The position numbers and the translations under genes were made by a program. A stretch of DNA of 64,000 nucleotides, taken from the NCBI GenBank assembly GCA_037367355.1, contig CM074698.1, positions 2,294,001 to 2,358,000 on the forward strand, read 5' to 3'. Positions 10,055 to 22,066 of this stretch are shown here, one piece after another. The notes beneath the pieces are model-generated. The model did no database searches. It was not told where the DNA came from and saw nothing but the letters and a program-made list of their open reading frames with translations. Each line of letters begins with the position of its first letter. Within the stretch, counting starts at the first letter, position 1. Origin of the DNA: Neoscytalidium dimidiatum. Lineage: Eukaryota; Ascomycota; Dothideomycetes; Botryosphaeriales; Botryosphaeriaceae.

Positions 10055-12449
10055 TACGAAGACAGTAAGGTATGGCAGTCGTGTTCAGCAAGAATGAGTA
10101 CTGTTCTCGTAAGCTCTAGGAAAAGAGAGGGAAATATTGGCTACTAATTCTCGTTTAGCGAAGTTTACCACAATTGACCATCGTATTTTGACTCGCGCAC
10201 TACGTCACCACGTTATATTCATCCAACCCTTCTTTAGGATATTTCACACTAACACGGATCCTCCGGACCATATCGATCCGGTCAGACCATCGGTTAGCCT
10301 TAGTGCGTTATTCAGTGGCAGTCGGACACTGCCTTCTAGAAAGCCAAGAAAGCTTAGTCTACAGCGCAAACTCCACTGCAGTCTGTCTCCACTCTCCAGC
10401 GACTACTAGTCACGGGCTTCACCGCCTGCGCAGTGTCTTACTGTCTCATTAGCTCTTTGATTCTTCCTTCGATCCTGTCAATTGGGCCCATTTCCTTGTC
10501 TTGAATCTGTTTATCGCCTTTACAGCTCTAGAAGCCAGACATCGGTGTGTGCATGATAATATGCTCACTCATACAATCAGCAAGGGTTCCCGTGATAAAC
10601 TGAATTATGTGGATGAGTCTACAGCCAATGGAAGGATCAATGCGGTCTTCAGCTGCAGGATTCATGTGGACGGACTCGGCGGAACATATTCGCCCCAAAA
10701 AAAAGGCTCGTTTTGCACAACCAGCATCCTGAACGGTCCATTCCGAATGGCAGGGGCCGCCAATAAAGTATCGGAGTGGCTCAGATGTGTTTTCCCTAGA
10801 AATTCTACATACGTAGTCTTCCGGGGTGATGCAACCATAGGAGAGCCAGTCCCATTTCCCATATCCGGTCCACCGATCTGTTAGACAGTATGGGAGTTTC
10901 TAAGCCTGCACCGCAAACAGTCCAGCATCATAACTTTTCAGTCAAATAAGCCTATTATATCTAGTGGAGTGACGGATCGCGTGAAGACATGCAGTTGACT
11001 AATCAGAACTTTCGGATGCCACTCGGAGCTCTTATCTGGTCGTCGGCCATGGTTTCATATTCTAAAAACGGCTCATTTGTTCTGCTTCTTCAAATTCTTT
11101 TCGTTACTATCCCTTCCGAAGCCCCAATAGTTGATGTGTATACGCTGATCATTGCGCAAGTACGAAAGGCATCTCGACATTGCCATTCCGCAGATAAACC
11201 TCATAGACTTCACGGCCACATGTCTATGCCAGACGCTTACAGCTGCTTTCAGGCTACTTCTAAGGATACTTGGCTACGGCCAAGCCGTCATTACCATTGA
11301 AGATACAATACGACTTTTAGGCTACGCCAAACGTAAGTTGTTACCGAGACGAGCTCAATGTTCTACCGGGCTAATAGCTCTCAAAAGCGGAAGGTGGCTG
11401 GAGCAGAAAATGGCACAGGAACTTTGCGCATGGACTCGTCGCTGACCAATTGCCAAAGTTTCTTTCACTGGAAAGTACTAGGCCCTGTTCTTCATCATAC
11501 ACACCCAGTGTTGGTCTGGACAAACTTGAAGCCAAGAAACCCCAAGCCGTCAAGTAACCCGCAGAGGAGCGCCTCGGTACTGTCCGCCCGGGAAGATCAA
11601 TACAGCCTTCAATCAGACCCAGGCATGAACTCACAACAGACCGGGCAGATGGTAACGGCTGGTACCCGCGCCACGCAGCAAGCCAACGAAAGGTCTCACA
11701 GCCCCCACGGAAGCGAAGCGCCGTCACTGGCCGTTCAACCGAATCTCTCCACCGCACGCTTGCTTGTCCGGGATGCGCTTGGAAGTGTGTGACTCCACAG
11801 AACCCGAGTCATCCCACCACAGCCACAAACATTCCGAGCTGTAATCTCAGGATCCGTTCTCCAGGCAGAAAGGCACACTCCGACGTCCCGATAATTGCTT
11901 TTTTTTTCTCGTGTTGGGAAAAACGCTGCGCCATGGGGGAAGGCTTCAGCGCGCAGTGGCGTTCGTGGCGCGGGAGAGCTATTTGGGTTGGGGGAACGAG
12001 CGACGTGGAGGTGGGGGCTGATTGTTTTCGAAAGGCGGGACGGCTCGAGCGATCACCTGGCGAACAAAATAGCAGATAGGTAAGATAAACGTATGTAAAA
12101 GGACGGATGGAAGAAGCAAGAGAGGTTGCGTTTAGCTTGACATGGTTGGGAATGCACGGGCCCTGTGAGTGAATGCGAAGATGGAACATTATTTCGTATG
12201 TACAGAAGCCACGGCCCTTACGGCCTGTAGGGTATATAGCTGAAAAACAATGTACAGAAGGGATGTTATGAATCCCAAAGCAGAGATTGCAGTTTCGCGC
12301 AGCCTTCGCGCAGAACTGTAGCAGCTCCTCAGTGCTCACCGCAGCGCCATTACCCAGCGCCCTTTCCAAACTCCAAACAGCCTGCCTGTCTGAGAAAAGA
12401 AATACCCACAAGAACGACAACTCCTCCGCGTCCACTCCAATCCCCCAGA
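10055..12449. other. Gene-poor stretch between AA1-like gene and C2H2 regulator
   Basis: Several short frames exist (for example 10501-10884 and 11152-11445), but none has a recognisable domain and neither strand shows consistent coding periodicity to my reading. The right end from about 11800 is probably 3' untranslated sequence of the C2H2 gene. A decayed element is possible; no terminal repeats were seen. Confidence 0.35.
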
Positions 12450-14210
12450 TCAACCCACACTCCTCACCCTCCTGACGACCCTCCCCCTCCTCCCCGTCCC
12501 GACGACCATCTCCATCCCATGCTTGTTCCGCTCGTGGATCCGCCGTGCACAGTCGCGCGCAAACGTCTTCCCGCATCCCGGACTCGAGCACGCGATGCGC
12601 TCGGCCTCGCGCTCGCGGAAGCGGCAGGATATTTCGAGATGTCGTCGCTTGTTACGGGCTAGGTCGCGCGGGTTGCTCTTGAAGTGTAGGCCGCAGCGCT
12701 CGCAGACATCCTTTGCTGCCGCCGCCGGTGGTGGTTGGGGTTCGGTTGGAGGTGTGTGGGGGCGTGGTTGGTGGGGGGAAGGTTGTGATGGTTGCGGCTG
12801 CGGCTGTGGTGGTTGCGAGTTTGGAGGCGGCGGGGCGGAAGGGTGAGGCGGATGTTGAATTATGGGGAAGGCTGGACTTGATGAGGTTGTTGGGACGGAT
12901 GGAGAGGGGTCGAAGTAGAAGAGATCCTCATTGTTGTTGCTGTTTTTGTTGTTATTTGTTGGCGATGGGTAAGGTTTGGCCGTGGAGTGGGCGGAGAAGA
13001 AGGAAGCGTAGGATGGCAGTTCCCCGAACAATGGCGTTGAGATTACGGCTGTTGTTGGATGGCGGGCGACATCAGGCGAGAAGAGAGTATTATGGGCATC
13101 GCGGGGCACGGAGTACCCGGCAGACCAGGTTGCATTTGTGAAGCAGAGATTTTGGTTTGATGACGGCAGCCCACTGGATGGGTTGGAGGGCCAGGACGTA
13201 GATGAAGCCGGGGTCCAACTCCATGACGAATGTGTGCGACTGGATGTCGTTGCGCTCGAGTACTGGCTTGGAGTAGTTGCGCACACATTTCCTGGAATAG
13301 ACGGTCGCCGGGAGGATTGAGGAGACAGGAATTTACCCTGTATTCCCGCGGTTTGTAATGTGAGGTTGGGCAGTCTGGGGCTCCTCTGCTTAGGTTTCTG
13401 GCCGAACGATGTCTGGTAGGATGGCTGAGGGTAAGAATGTTCCTCAGCTCCAGCCGATTCTGGAACTGCTGCCAATTGTGCGAAACCTGGATTTCGCAGC
13501 CGGGTTCCTCCAGCGCATTCCTGTATGAGCTCTTCACTCAAAGGCGAAAAAAGTTCAAAGGCGTCCGGGATGACCGAGGTAGGGAAATCGTTCGCTCCAC
13601 CCAGACAAAAGCCTGGATAGTCAAGGCGGTCTTTCGCTGTCATCGGACTGAGCTCAAACTGATCGTGCGATGTAGCAGGAGTTATGGCAAAATCAGCGGG
13701 CAATTCAGGGATCTCGGACCAGGAACCCAAGGCATTCAGATTCGTCATAGTATGATCGTAGGCATAGCCCGTCTGGGAACCATGGTCAGGCTGTCTAATT
13801 TCAATCGGAGATTCCAGTTCGGCAACTCGCGGGACTGGCATCTCACACATGAGCGAGCTGTCAAGCTCGGCAGTCTCGGTGGGGCAGTTGACTATAGCCT
13901 TGCGGCCACGACCAAGACGACCGGGAAACAATGTTTGAACGTGCATCTTCTGTCTGACCTTGCGAAATAGCTTTCGACAGTCTCGACTGAATGACCTCGC
14001 TGATGATGAACGCTGAAGGCCAGGAATGATATCACACTGCACGGGCTGATCTTCTGCAGAAGATTTGGGAAGTAAGGATGAATAATGCGGTAGCAATTTT
14101 GGATTCGAACGGTTGCTGGTAGAAAGATCCTCGGTGTAAAGAATTTCCTTCTCTGTCGAGAAAACGGAAGTTGGAGACGCGAGAATGGTTGGAGAGGTCG
14201 GTGTGAACAA
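12450..14210 (-). CDS. C2H2 zinc-finger protein, probable transcription factor
   Basis: About 586 residues in one frame. The C-terminus holds the zinc-binding part: CERCGLHFKSNPRDLARNKRRHLE, an atypical first finger, followed by CSSPGCGKTFARDCARRIHERNKH, a classical C-x4-C-x12-H-x4-H finger, then a basic tail. Before it lies a long Pro/Gln/His-rich region (QPPQPQPQPSQPSPHQP) and Ser/Thr-rich sequence typical of activation regions. A nuclear DNA-binding role is inferred. The start is unresolved: the frame is open upstream to a TGA near 14410 but contains no ATG there. Translation must therefore begin at an upstream spliced exon or at the internal Met near 13946. Coordinates give the open coding block, not a proven start. 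Confidence 0.7.
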   Translation of the reverse strand: MFTPTSPTILASPTSVFSTEKEILYTEDLSTSNRSNPKLLPHYSSLLPKSSAEDQPVQCDIIPGLQRSSSARSFSRDCRKLFRKVRQKMHVQTLFPGRLGRGRKAIVNCPTETAELDSSLMCEMPVPRVAELESPIEIRQPDHGSQTGYAYDHTMTNLNALGSWSEIPELPADFAITPATSHDQFELSPMTAKDRLDYPGFCLGGANDFPTSVIPDAFELFSPLSEELIQECAGGTRLRNPGFAQLAAVPESAGAEEHSYPQPSYQTSFGQKPKQRSPRLPNLTLQTAGIQGKFLSPQSSRRPSIPGNVCATTPSQYSSATTSSRTHSSWSWTPASSTSWPSNPSSGLPSSNQNLCFTNATWSAGYSVPRDAHNTLFSPDVARHPTTAVISTPLFGELPSYASFFSAHSTAKPYPSPTNNNKNSNNNEDLFYFDPSPSVPTTSSSPAFPIIQHPPHPSAPPPPNSQPPQPQPQPSQPSPHQPRPHTPPTEPQPPPAAAAKDVCERCGLHFKSNPRDLARNKRRHLEISCRFREREAERIACSSPGCGKTFARDCARRIHERNKHGMEMVVGTGRRGRVVRRVRSVG

Positions 14211-14399
14211 GGACTGAGCGTAGGTGTTTTCCGAGACCGAGTCCCGGGACAGAGGCCGGGGGGTCGAGACTGAGCCTTGATATTCTTGGTGTCCTTTTCC
14301 GTGAAGGTCGACAAGCGAATGTTGATGGCGTACGGCGCGACAGTCACAATCGCAATGTCGGCTGCGATCAATAAGACTGAGACTGGGGTCAGCCCAAGC

Positions 14400-17300
14400 C
14401 GTCAGCGAATTTCATGGATGTGGGGAAGGCCGCACCAACTGTACGTAGAAATTTTTGGTGGTGGTAGATTTTTGGTGCATACTGTTCGACGGAGGCGGCG
14501 TGGATCAGTATTTTGACGGGAGATGATCTTGGGATGAAGTGAGAGAAAGTAGTTTGGAAACGAACGGAAGATGGAGATTTATGACGGCGTCCGGAGGCCA
14601 GTTGCGTCAAGCCATCGGTGCCGGTGAGCAGGGTCAATCCACTGGTGGAAGGACGGCGGCGGGACGTCTTAACGGAGGCGAGGAGCGAGAATCAAAGGGC
14701 GAGGACGGCACGGGTGCTGCACGGTGTGGCCGGTGTGGAGGGTTCAGACGCCCTTCGGCGAAGGTAGGCAGTCCCTCAGGACGGCGGGATGGCGGGCGTG
14801 GCCCAATCGGCAGGGGAGGCACAAGCTGTGCGCGGCGGGCGCAGAATGGATTGGGAACACCAAGCTGGGCGTGCCGAGCCATCGCGGGACTTAAACGGCG
14901 CATCTGGAAACCGGTTTTCCGACATGTTTCCCTCAGTTGCCTGGTTCTGGGGGCGCGGAGGTGGCAAACTGCACTGCCTCCGGTGTGCTCGGGGGTTGTT
15001 GAGTGAGGATGCTGCCTGGAGGTCGGCGCTGACAGGCCTCAAGTCGGCCTCGCGGATCAGGCTGGCACCTGGCCACGAGAGGCCACACCGCAGGTGACAC
15101 GCTCCGTAGCGAGCGCAGCGACCGACATGACAGTCCATTTTCAATCGGGGAAACGGACGTTGCGGGGCAAGCCTGTCGTCGGCATGCTTGCGAACTGGTG
15201 CGTGATGCTTTGCGGTCTTCTAGTCAGTATGCAATTGCTTCTTAGAGTCAATTTGCTCACAATATCTCTGCGATGCACCTCAGCTAGGGAAATGGACGGA
15301 CAGACCGGTCGGTGATGCCGGTAGAGGGGCTGCGGTAATCGATGCGAGAGGGACGGTCGGCGACGGAACGACGAGGACGCAGTCGACCGGGAGACGGCTA
15401 TGTTATACACGGACGCTGTCGACTGCTCCATCGATGAACCTATTCATAGCTCATACACCAGCAACCACTTGACGCCCGTCCGCCGGTCCGTCTGCTCATC
15501 TACCCGTCAATCAGGAAAGACGGAGCGAGCACACCCTCACATGCGGGGCGTGGGGGCCATTGCGGCTGGTTGGCCGTAGAGGCGTATTCTCGTCGACGCA
15601 ACTGGCTCGCTTGTCGCTGGGTCATCACTGTGCATAAAATTATGCAGGAAATGTGTTGACTATGAGCACAAAAACATGGGAACAGGACTCGCATGAGACC
15701 TGCGTGCCAGTCTGTTGGTGTGGCGCGGTGTTAACGAGGCCTTGATCGATGACGCAGTGCGGCTAGGGCTACACGCGGGCTCCTGTCGAAGTGGAGGGAT
15801 GGACGAGAGCTCTTGCGTGCTGCTCGTGGCCATGTGCTTTGCACTGATAAGACAGGAATGCGCTGCGATCCGTCCCGGACGCCCGCGCCGTGTTACGGCC
15901 CCGCTTCGCCTTGCATCGCACCGGGTTGTTATTGAGCCCACGCAAGGGCTGGAACTAAGTAGGAGAGCACCATTGGAGGCCGAGGCAGGCTTAAGTCACG
16001 GGGTCGCCTTCGTCCGTGCTTGATTTCCGCCTTCTTTGCTAAGCGCTGCCTTGCCCGTCATCGGTCTGGACATTGAACACCCGACAGCGACTGGGCCAGT
16101 CCAAACACCCACTGGTATGTCTGTTCATGTTAGCACGGAATCACCACTAGCATTAGAATCTCGGGTGAATGAGGGTTTGATCAAAGTGCCAAGGCCTTCA
16201 ACAGGCCAGAAAAAGCAATGACATTTCAAAGCTCAGCTAGCTCTGGAGCCTCCGGTGGTCTCGATCCCGCAGCACGCTCTGCGCCCCTTGCAAACGGCCG
16301 GTGTTGCCTGGAGTTGACTCTGATCGCTCAGCTGCTATCCGTGTCTGTTTCTCGGCCATTCCTCGTCCTGGCATATACCCGCGAGGTCTGCGACAGAGCA
16401 ATGGTAGCAGTAGTATCATGCAAGGCGCAGAAGCCGTAGCCAGTCAGCGCACTTTGAAGCTTCCCCATAAGCAATCTCGTCGTCCAGCTGTTCACTATGT
16501 GCGTTTGTTGTACACACTCCACGGATCGTTCCGTGAGGACTGGTTCAACCAATCGTGCACAGCAGATGAATTGTGCCCACGGGCTTTGTCGTTGCGTGCT
16601 GAGTTCCCAGTACCTAGGGGAGTAGGCTGATGGTCGTGCTGGTATGCTCCGGATTGCTTCGGTGGATGAGTGGAGTACTGGCCGTGCTGAAAAACGTCTT
16701 GGTATTAGCTCATGGCCTACCATCAGTAGGTTGGTCTCGCACCACCTACATTTTGAGAAGGCTGGTAGGTGCGGTGCGGCATGTTGAGAATACTGGCCCG
16801 AAGACCGGCTGAGTGAGAGTGAATGTGAAACTGTTAGATGTAGATAAAAGTTACAGCGAGGTAGGTTTCCACACTTGATTCCGGTGTGGACGCTGCTGAT
16901 ATATACTGATTAGCCTCATGATACGCCCACAATTGTTTGTGGGCAGCAAGCCAGCCAGGCACATGGAGCAGATGAGGACGCCGGAGAACAGGCACCCATC
17001 GCGACAGGGAAAGATGTATCTTGGCATGATGGGCTGTTGCAGCTGCTTCCTTGATCGACACGTGTGCGTAGTGTCGAAGGGCGTTCAGTGGGTGTTTCCA
17101 AAAGGATCGTGCATATCGCATCCCCTGTCTGCTGAAAGAAGGCTTTGCGTTTCATACGTGGAATAGTACACCACAGAAACGCCCCAAGCTAATGACAGAT
17201 CGGTAAGGGGAGCATTAAGCAGTAAAGCTTAGCAGTGGGGGTCTGGACCGGTCCATGCGTTCAGCGGCTGTTGCTCAGGCCGTACTTCCGTAGCCGCGCG

Positions 17301-19900
17301 GATACTTGACGGTCAGCCAGCATTCAAATATCGCGTACCCCGTGCTCTTCGCAACAACCCTCTTTAAACCCCCATCAGAAGCTGTTCTGGATCGCAATCA
17401 TCTGCACACGTGAGAAACGGTCATGATAGGCGATGCAGCAACAAGGAGGTGAAACGAAAGTCATGATCATCTGCTGTTCCTTCTCCAGCACATGATCGGG
17501 GTAAGCGGGACTTCCGGTCAACGATGAGGCTCTGCAGACACCAGGGACTGTGTCAGAAGTCTCCCTCTCCTTAGCTTGGATCCAATGCTTCGTTCCAAGA
17601 GTGGAGGAGAATTAAGATGGCCAGAAGATTCGGCCACTAGGGCTCAGCGTCTGCATGCGAGCTGCTCGCTCTTCTGGCTAGTAGCCGAGGGCTCGCGAGG
17701 GGCGGCGCGGCATCGCCCTTCACGGGAGGGCAAACGCCCCGAAGGGCGCAACTTCTGAAACAAAGACCAAGAACGCATCTACCATCGGCATGCGGCGGGC
17801 TGCAGACGCGGCGGGCAATGGGTGCTCGCGCAGCAGCGGCGTCTCCGGCGGTGGAACTGCAGGGTTACGCCATTGTCGTGATCACCGGACAGAGTCCCCA
17901 GGCTGCCACGGTCAGGGCCTGCAAGTCGACCCAGCATAGCAACAGGATCTGGCGGAGTGAGCAGGAACGTTGTTGGTGAGTGGTGATGAGGTAGAGTCTG
18001 GAGCAGTCTGTTGTGTCAGTCAGACGCGCGAACGCCCGCTGACGTGCGCAACTATTATCGTCCTCCGCTAGACCCTCGGTTCGGGCTAGCGTACATTAGG
18101 ATTTCACAACCCAACCGACAATGATGACTCGAGGGTGGTGATTAGGTAAGCTTCAAACGTCGAGCACGACACGTGACTATCATACAATATCCAATCTCAG
18201 TTCGCTACGACACATCAATAACCTGCCAATTACACGTAACTTTTTTCTTTTTAAAAGAAGCCTATTCGTTTTTCAAGCTTTGTAACAGACCTCTCTTGTT
18301 CGGCTGAGCTGCCTCTTTCAAGAGTACCTAACGGAATGAGAACCTGGTCAAGTACAGGGATGCACTCCAACTAATTCTCGCTCGGTCGGCATTCCCGCTT
18401 GAGCTTCTCCTCATTTTCTCCACATTTTCTCCGCAGGCAAAGCCCCATCTCCACGTCGTTATCTGCAACCTCTCAACTTCGCCCATGACACTGGATCACG
18501 AGAGCAGTCGGGCACTTCGTCGACCGTTCGGCGAAGGGGAGACAGGAGCACTTCTGCGTCGATTCCAACTCATCAAGAGAACCCCAATTCAACCTCTGTC
18601 GCCTCCGCCGGCGTGACAACCTCACTCGCACTTCCATCCAACCACGCGGATTGGGAGCTACACGCCGAAACAAAATCACATGCTCTAGTCCCAACGAGAG
18701 ATCACTTCCCGAATTCACCCAGTTTAATGCAAAACACGACTGGTGAGCTCTCCGCCGCTAATGAAGAACAGACTCTCATCTGGAGTTCAACCGGTTGGCA
18801 GCCATGTAGGCGTATGGAGCGAGCAACAGATAGCTTACACCTACAGAATGACCAAGATCCGGAAATGACATTCCTTGAGACTACTTCTGATCCAGTCCAA
18901 GGCTTTACGACGTTTGTAGATCTTATGGATTTGATTCGATTGGAATGTATTAGTCTTGCTTAGCACAAAATTGGATTCATCGGACCAGACTGGCCCCTGC
19001 CCAGAGGACAGTGATAGTGCTACAGTCATAGCGTTCTCCAGCAGAGTAATGACCCCAGCTTGGCAGGCGACAGTACCGAAGACTGGCACGAATGGGTTCG
19101 CATCGAAGGTTATCGAGGAGTGAAGCGGATTGCCTTCTGCCTCCTCACGATCCATAATATTACTTACAATCTTCCCCCGTTAATTTTTAGATAATGCACT
19201 ACATCTGCATCTTCCTTGTTCATCTCGCCTGTGGAACTCGAGGACTGCATCTGAATGACAGTCTATGAACTCAGCAGCGTCTCCTCCGGAGCCTCTGTTC
19301 CAGGATGCCTTTTCTGTGGCGATTGTGAGGACGGAATCACAGGTGCGGAAGGAGTGATTGGCCGCGCAGATGGCAAGAAAAGTTGTTGGTGGCGGTATCA
19401 GCGCGCTAATGAGATCCGCGTTCTTTAAATATCGTGGGTTTTGATAAACAGAGCGTGGAAAGCGGACCGAACATGGCTAGTGAAGTGGTTCAATGGACAG
19501 GCTTGAATGGTCCCTTTAACCTAAGGATCGAAGGCCATTTTATGACGGAACACATAATATTACAGTAAGTAGGAGGATCAGATAAGGATAGACATTACCT
19601 TGGCTACGTAATAGACCTATCTACTGCTGAAATAGTTTCAATAGGGCTGGCTACAGCGAATCTGTACATAGAAGAGGACATCTAGGACGCACGTGTGTAG
19701 ATGTCTAAGCCTAGGTCATAGACGGCTTACGTCTTGATTATTCGTTATGGGAATTCGTTAGTGTGTGGAGGGGAATAACATTCAAGCATATAAAATTGCC
19801 GACAAAGCCGGCTTTGGTGCCGAATTGGAGAGAAGCCCAGCCTAGGTTAGTCACCACTTGAATGTTTATAAGCTATCTCCAAGCTTTAGGGCAAAAGGTC
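14400..19900. other. Long region without a convincing gene
   Basis: About 5.5 kb upstream of the C2H2 gene. The left third is GC-rich with many short frames; from about 17.3 kb onward composition drifts to AT-rich. No frame over about 155 codons and no recognised domain. A leader-like pyrimidine-rich stretch near 18390-18480 is followed by an ATG at 18485 that opens only 42 codons. It could hold the C2H2 gene's distal promoter or leader, or non-coding transcripts. Confidence 0.4.
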
Positions 19901-19911
19901 AAACTTGTCTA

Positions 19912-19917
19912 TATAAA
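19912..19917 (+). promoter_or_regulatory. TATA box upstream of the RidA-family pseudogene
   Basis: TATAAA followed by a CA-rich leader. A leader intron starts about 85 nt downstream (20001-20059, GTAAGT to CCCCAG). The promoter architecture appears preserved although the coding part is broken. Confidence 0.45.
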
Positions 19918-20083
19918 GGCACCAGGATAGCACCTAACCACAACCATTTTCCAACCACGACGCAGCCTCAACTAACGAGCCGCGCATACGCTAAGTTAAG
20001 GTAAGTACTCTTAGAGCTGTTCATGAAATTTTCAACTCTTACATTCTGATTATCCCCAGAGAATCCAAGTTTCGCATCGGGCC

Positions 20084-20504
20084 ATGTCTTTTCTCCACTG
20101 ATTCAACGAAGAAGGTACTGGTCAAAAGCGCAGCGACCTCTGCCACTACTCTCAAGCCGTCGTCCTCGGCGATATTGCCAAGTGCTCTGGTCAAGGTGGC
20201 TGGGACAGAACCGGCACCCTTGACGCGAACTATGTCCCCCGTGAAGTGGAGCTTGCGTTTGAGAATGTCAATCGGTACTTCAGGCTGCTGGACTGCGGGG
20301 ATGGAGGACGTGTATAGTGTTCGGAGCTATCACGTAGTCGATATCGGCTTTTCATATGAAAAGGAGGCGGAGATTTTGAAGAAGAGAATCCCTAGCTATA
20401 GACTCATCTAGACCGCGATTGCGATTCCGGCTTTAGCCTTCCCACAGATGAAGATTGATATTGAGGTCGAGGCATACACGGCTAAGGATCGAGATAGACT
20501 TTGA
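20084..20504 (+). pseudogene. RidA/YjgF/YER057c-family (enamine/imine deaminase) pseudogene
   Basis: The reading recovers a full RidA-like chain across three frames. Frame one gives HYSQAVVLGDIAKCSGQGGWD and VELAFENVNR; a middle piece gives LQAAGLRGW; frame three gives EDVYSVRSYHV and IPALAFPQMKIDIEVEAYT. RidA enzymes deaminate reactive enamine/imine intermediates from amino-acid metabolism. Lesions seen are a TGA at 20099-20101, single-base losses at about 20275 and 20304, and a TAG at 20409-20411 where relatives usually have Trp (IWTAI). Both nonsense codons could be TGG-to-TGA/TAG changes. A leader intron (20001-20059) and TATA box remain. The number of lesions is small, so inactivation looks recent. 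Confidence 0.8.
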
Positions 20505-21022
20505 AGTGTCTTGTGTCGCTTGCAAATGCCCGCACCGCATTCCATCCACACTATCATTCCAGTCGCATTCAGAAAAAGGTGGCTAACATTCGAGCGAACT
20601 AAGGAGTGCGAGACTTGACTACACGTTGGAACGAGCTCGCTCGCGGGAGCATCTCACTTAGCGAGTATGTAGAGGCGGAGGTGGTAGACTGCCAAACAAT
20701 GCCAAATTCGTCCGTTATTTTGTCCAATATCCGCTGTGCACTCGTACCTGATCTGTCAGCCGCACAAATAATGCTAAATTTACAGCAATGTGCATATTCA
20801 AGGGAACTTACGACCGCTTAGTGTAAGCGCTTATTATGCAACGACTGTGAATTGGAGCTTATCTCCGCTTATTCCCGCTAAAACCTTTGAATGACCACAT
20901 ATATAAAATCTGAGGGGATGTCCGGGGAACATTTGACCAAGAGCGGAGTACGTTCAGAGCATTCTATTTCATATTTCCCCCAGTATCGCGCTCGAATTTC
21001 TCCAGCATCCAGTATTGGCAGC
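20505..21022. other. Spacer between RidA pseudogene and SDR gene
   Basis: No gene recognised. Frame-open sequence continues upstream of the SDR start at 21023 back to 20891, but the extra residues do not resemble SDR N-termini. Confidence 0.4.
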
Positions 21023-22066
21023 ATGTCCGAACGCATCACTCCGTATGCAGAGCTGCATACCACTCTCAACGGCCCCGGAGACCAAAGACCAACCGCGCTG
21101 AGAATCATTCAAGACGAAGACCTAATAGGCAAATGGGCCGACAAAACCATCTTCATCACCGGCGCCAACCAAGGCATCGGGCTCGAGACCGCCCGCGCGC
21201 TCCACGCCACAGGCGCAACGCTCTACCTCGGCGTGCGCAGCGCCGCCAAAGGCGCGGCCGCGAAAGCGTCCATCCTCTCCACCTCGCCGGGCCGCGGCGC
21301 CATCATCCCCATCGAGCTCTCGCTCGACTCGCTCGCCTCGGTGCGCGCCGCGGCGGCGTCGTTCCGGGCGCAATCGCCGCGCCTGCACGTCCTCATCAAC
21401 AACGCGGGCATCATGGCGGCGCCGCGGCACGCCCTGACGGCCGACGGCTTCGAGAGCCAGCTCGGCACCAACCACCTGGGCCACTTCCTGCTCGCCTCGC
21501 TGCTGCTGCCGGCCCTCGCCGCGGCCGCCACGCCCGCCCGCGCCAGCCGCGTCGTCAACCTCTCCTCCGCCGGCCACAAGGCGCACGCCGCCGGCCAGAT
21601 CGACCTGGCCGACCTGGCCTGGGCGCGCCGCGGCTACGACCCGTGGAAGGCGTACGGCGCGGCCAAGACGGCCAACGTGCTGCACGCGAACCACCTCGAT
21701 CGGCTGTACGGGTCCGACCCGGAGCATCCCGTGCGCGCGTTCAGCGTCAATCCGGGCGGGATATTCACCGGGCTGTTCGGGAACCTGAGCGAGGAGGAGA
21801 GGGCGCGGTACGAGGCGTGGCGGCAGCATTTCAAGAGCGCGGAGCAGGGCGCGGCGACGACGGTGTGGTGCGCGACGGCGAGGGTGTTGGAGGGGAAGGG
21901 CGGGCTGTATTGTGAGGACTGTGGGGAGGGCGCGCCGGCGGTGAGGGGCCCGGATGGTGCGTGGGAGAGGAGGGACGTCACGTACGCGCCGTGGGCGAAG
22001 GGGGATGTGGAGACGGAGGCGAGGTTATGGGAGATAAGTGAGAGAATGGTCGGGTTGAGAGAGTGA
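21023..22066 (+). CDS. Short-chain dehydrogenase/reductase (WW-oxidoreductase/retinol-dehydrogenase-like)
   Basis: A 347-aa classical SDR using NAD(P)(H). The start at 21023 (MSERITPYAELH) matches the usual N-terminus of this fungal subgroup (YAELH...GPGDxRPTALxI). An upstream in-frame ATG at 20891 would add 44 unrelated residues. Cofactor motif TGANQGIG lies near residue 46, NNAG near 126, the catalytic Ser near 181 (VVNLSSAGHK) and YGAAK near 211-215. Substrate is unknown. The core (21120-22000) is very GC-rich with GC-ending codons. It lies about 0.5 kb downstream of the RidA pseudogene on the same strand; the two need not be related. Confidence 0.9.
   Translation: MSERITPYAELHTTLNGPGDQRPTALRIIQDEDLIGKWADKTIFITGANQGIGLETARALHATGATLYLGVRSAAKGAAAKASILSTSPGRGAIIPIELSLDSLASVRAAAASFRAQSPRLHVLINNAGIMAAPRHALTADGFESQLGTNHLGHFLLASLLLPALAAAATPARASRVVNLSSAGHKAHAAGQIDLADLAWARRGYDPWKAYGAAKTANVLHANHLDRLYGSDPEHPVRAFSVNPGGIFTGLFGNLSEEERARYEAWRQHFKSAEQGAATTVWCATARVLEGKGGLYCEDCGEGAPAVRGPDGAWERRDVTYAPWAKGDVETEARLWEISERMVGLRE

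Noticed and set aside
10501..11445. Possible transposon remnant in the gene-poor stretch
   Set aside because: No transposase or reverse-transcriptase motif and no terminal repeats could be seen.
11809..12591. 260-codon minus-strand frame overlapping the end of the C2H2 gene
   Set aside because: Overlaps the zinc-finger coding part in another frame and has no recognisable feature; likely 3' untranslated sequence.
18485..18613. Short ATG-initiated frame after a pyrimidine-rich leader-like stretch
   Set aside because: Only 42 codons and no similarity recognised; insufficient to call a gene.
21122..21915. Long open frames on both strands over the SDR gene
   Set aside because: They are shadows of the very GC-rich SDR coding sequence; only the SDR frame has motifs.
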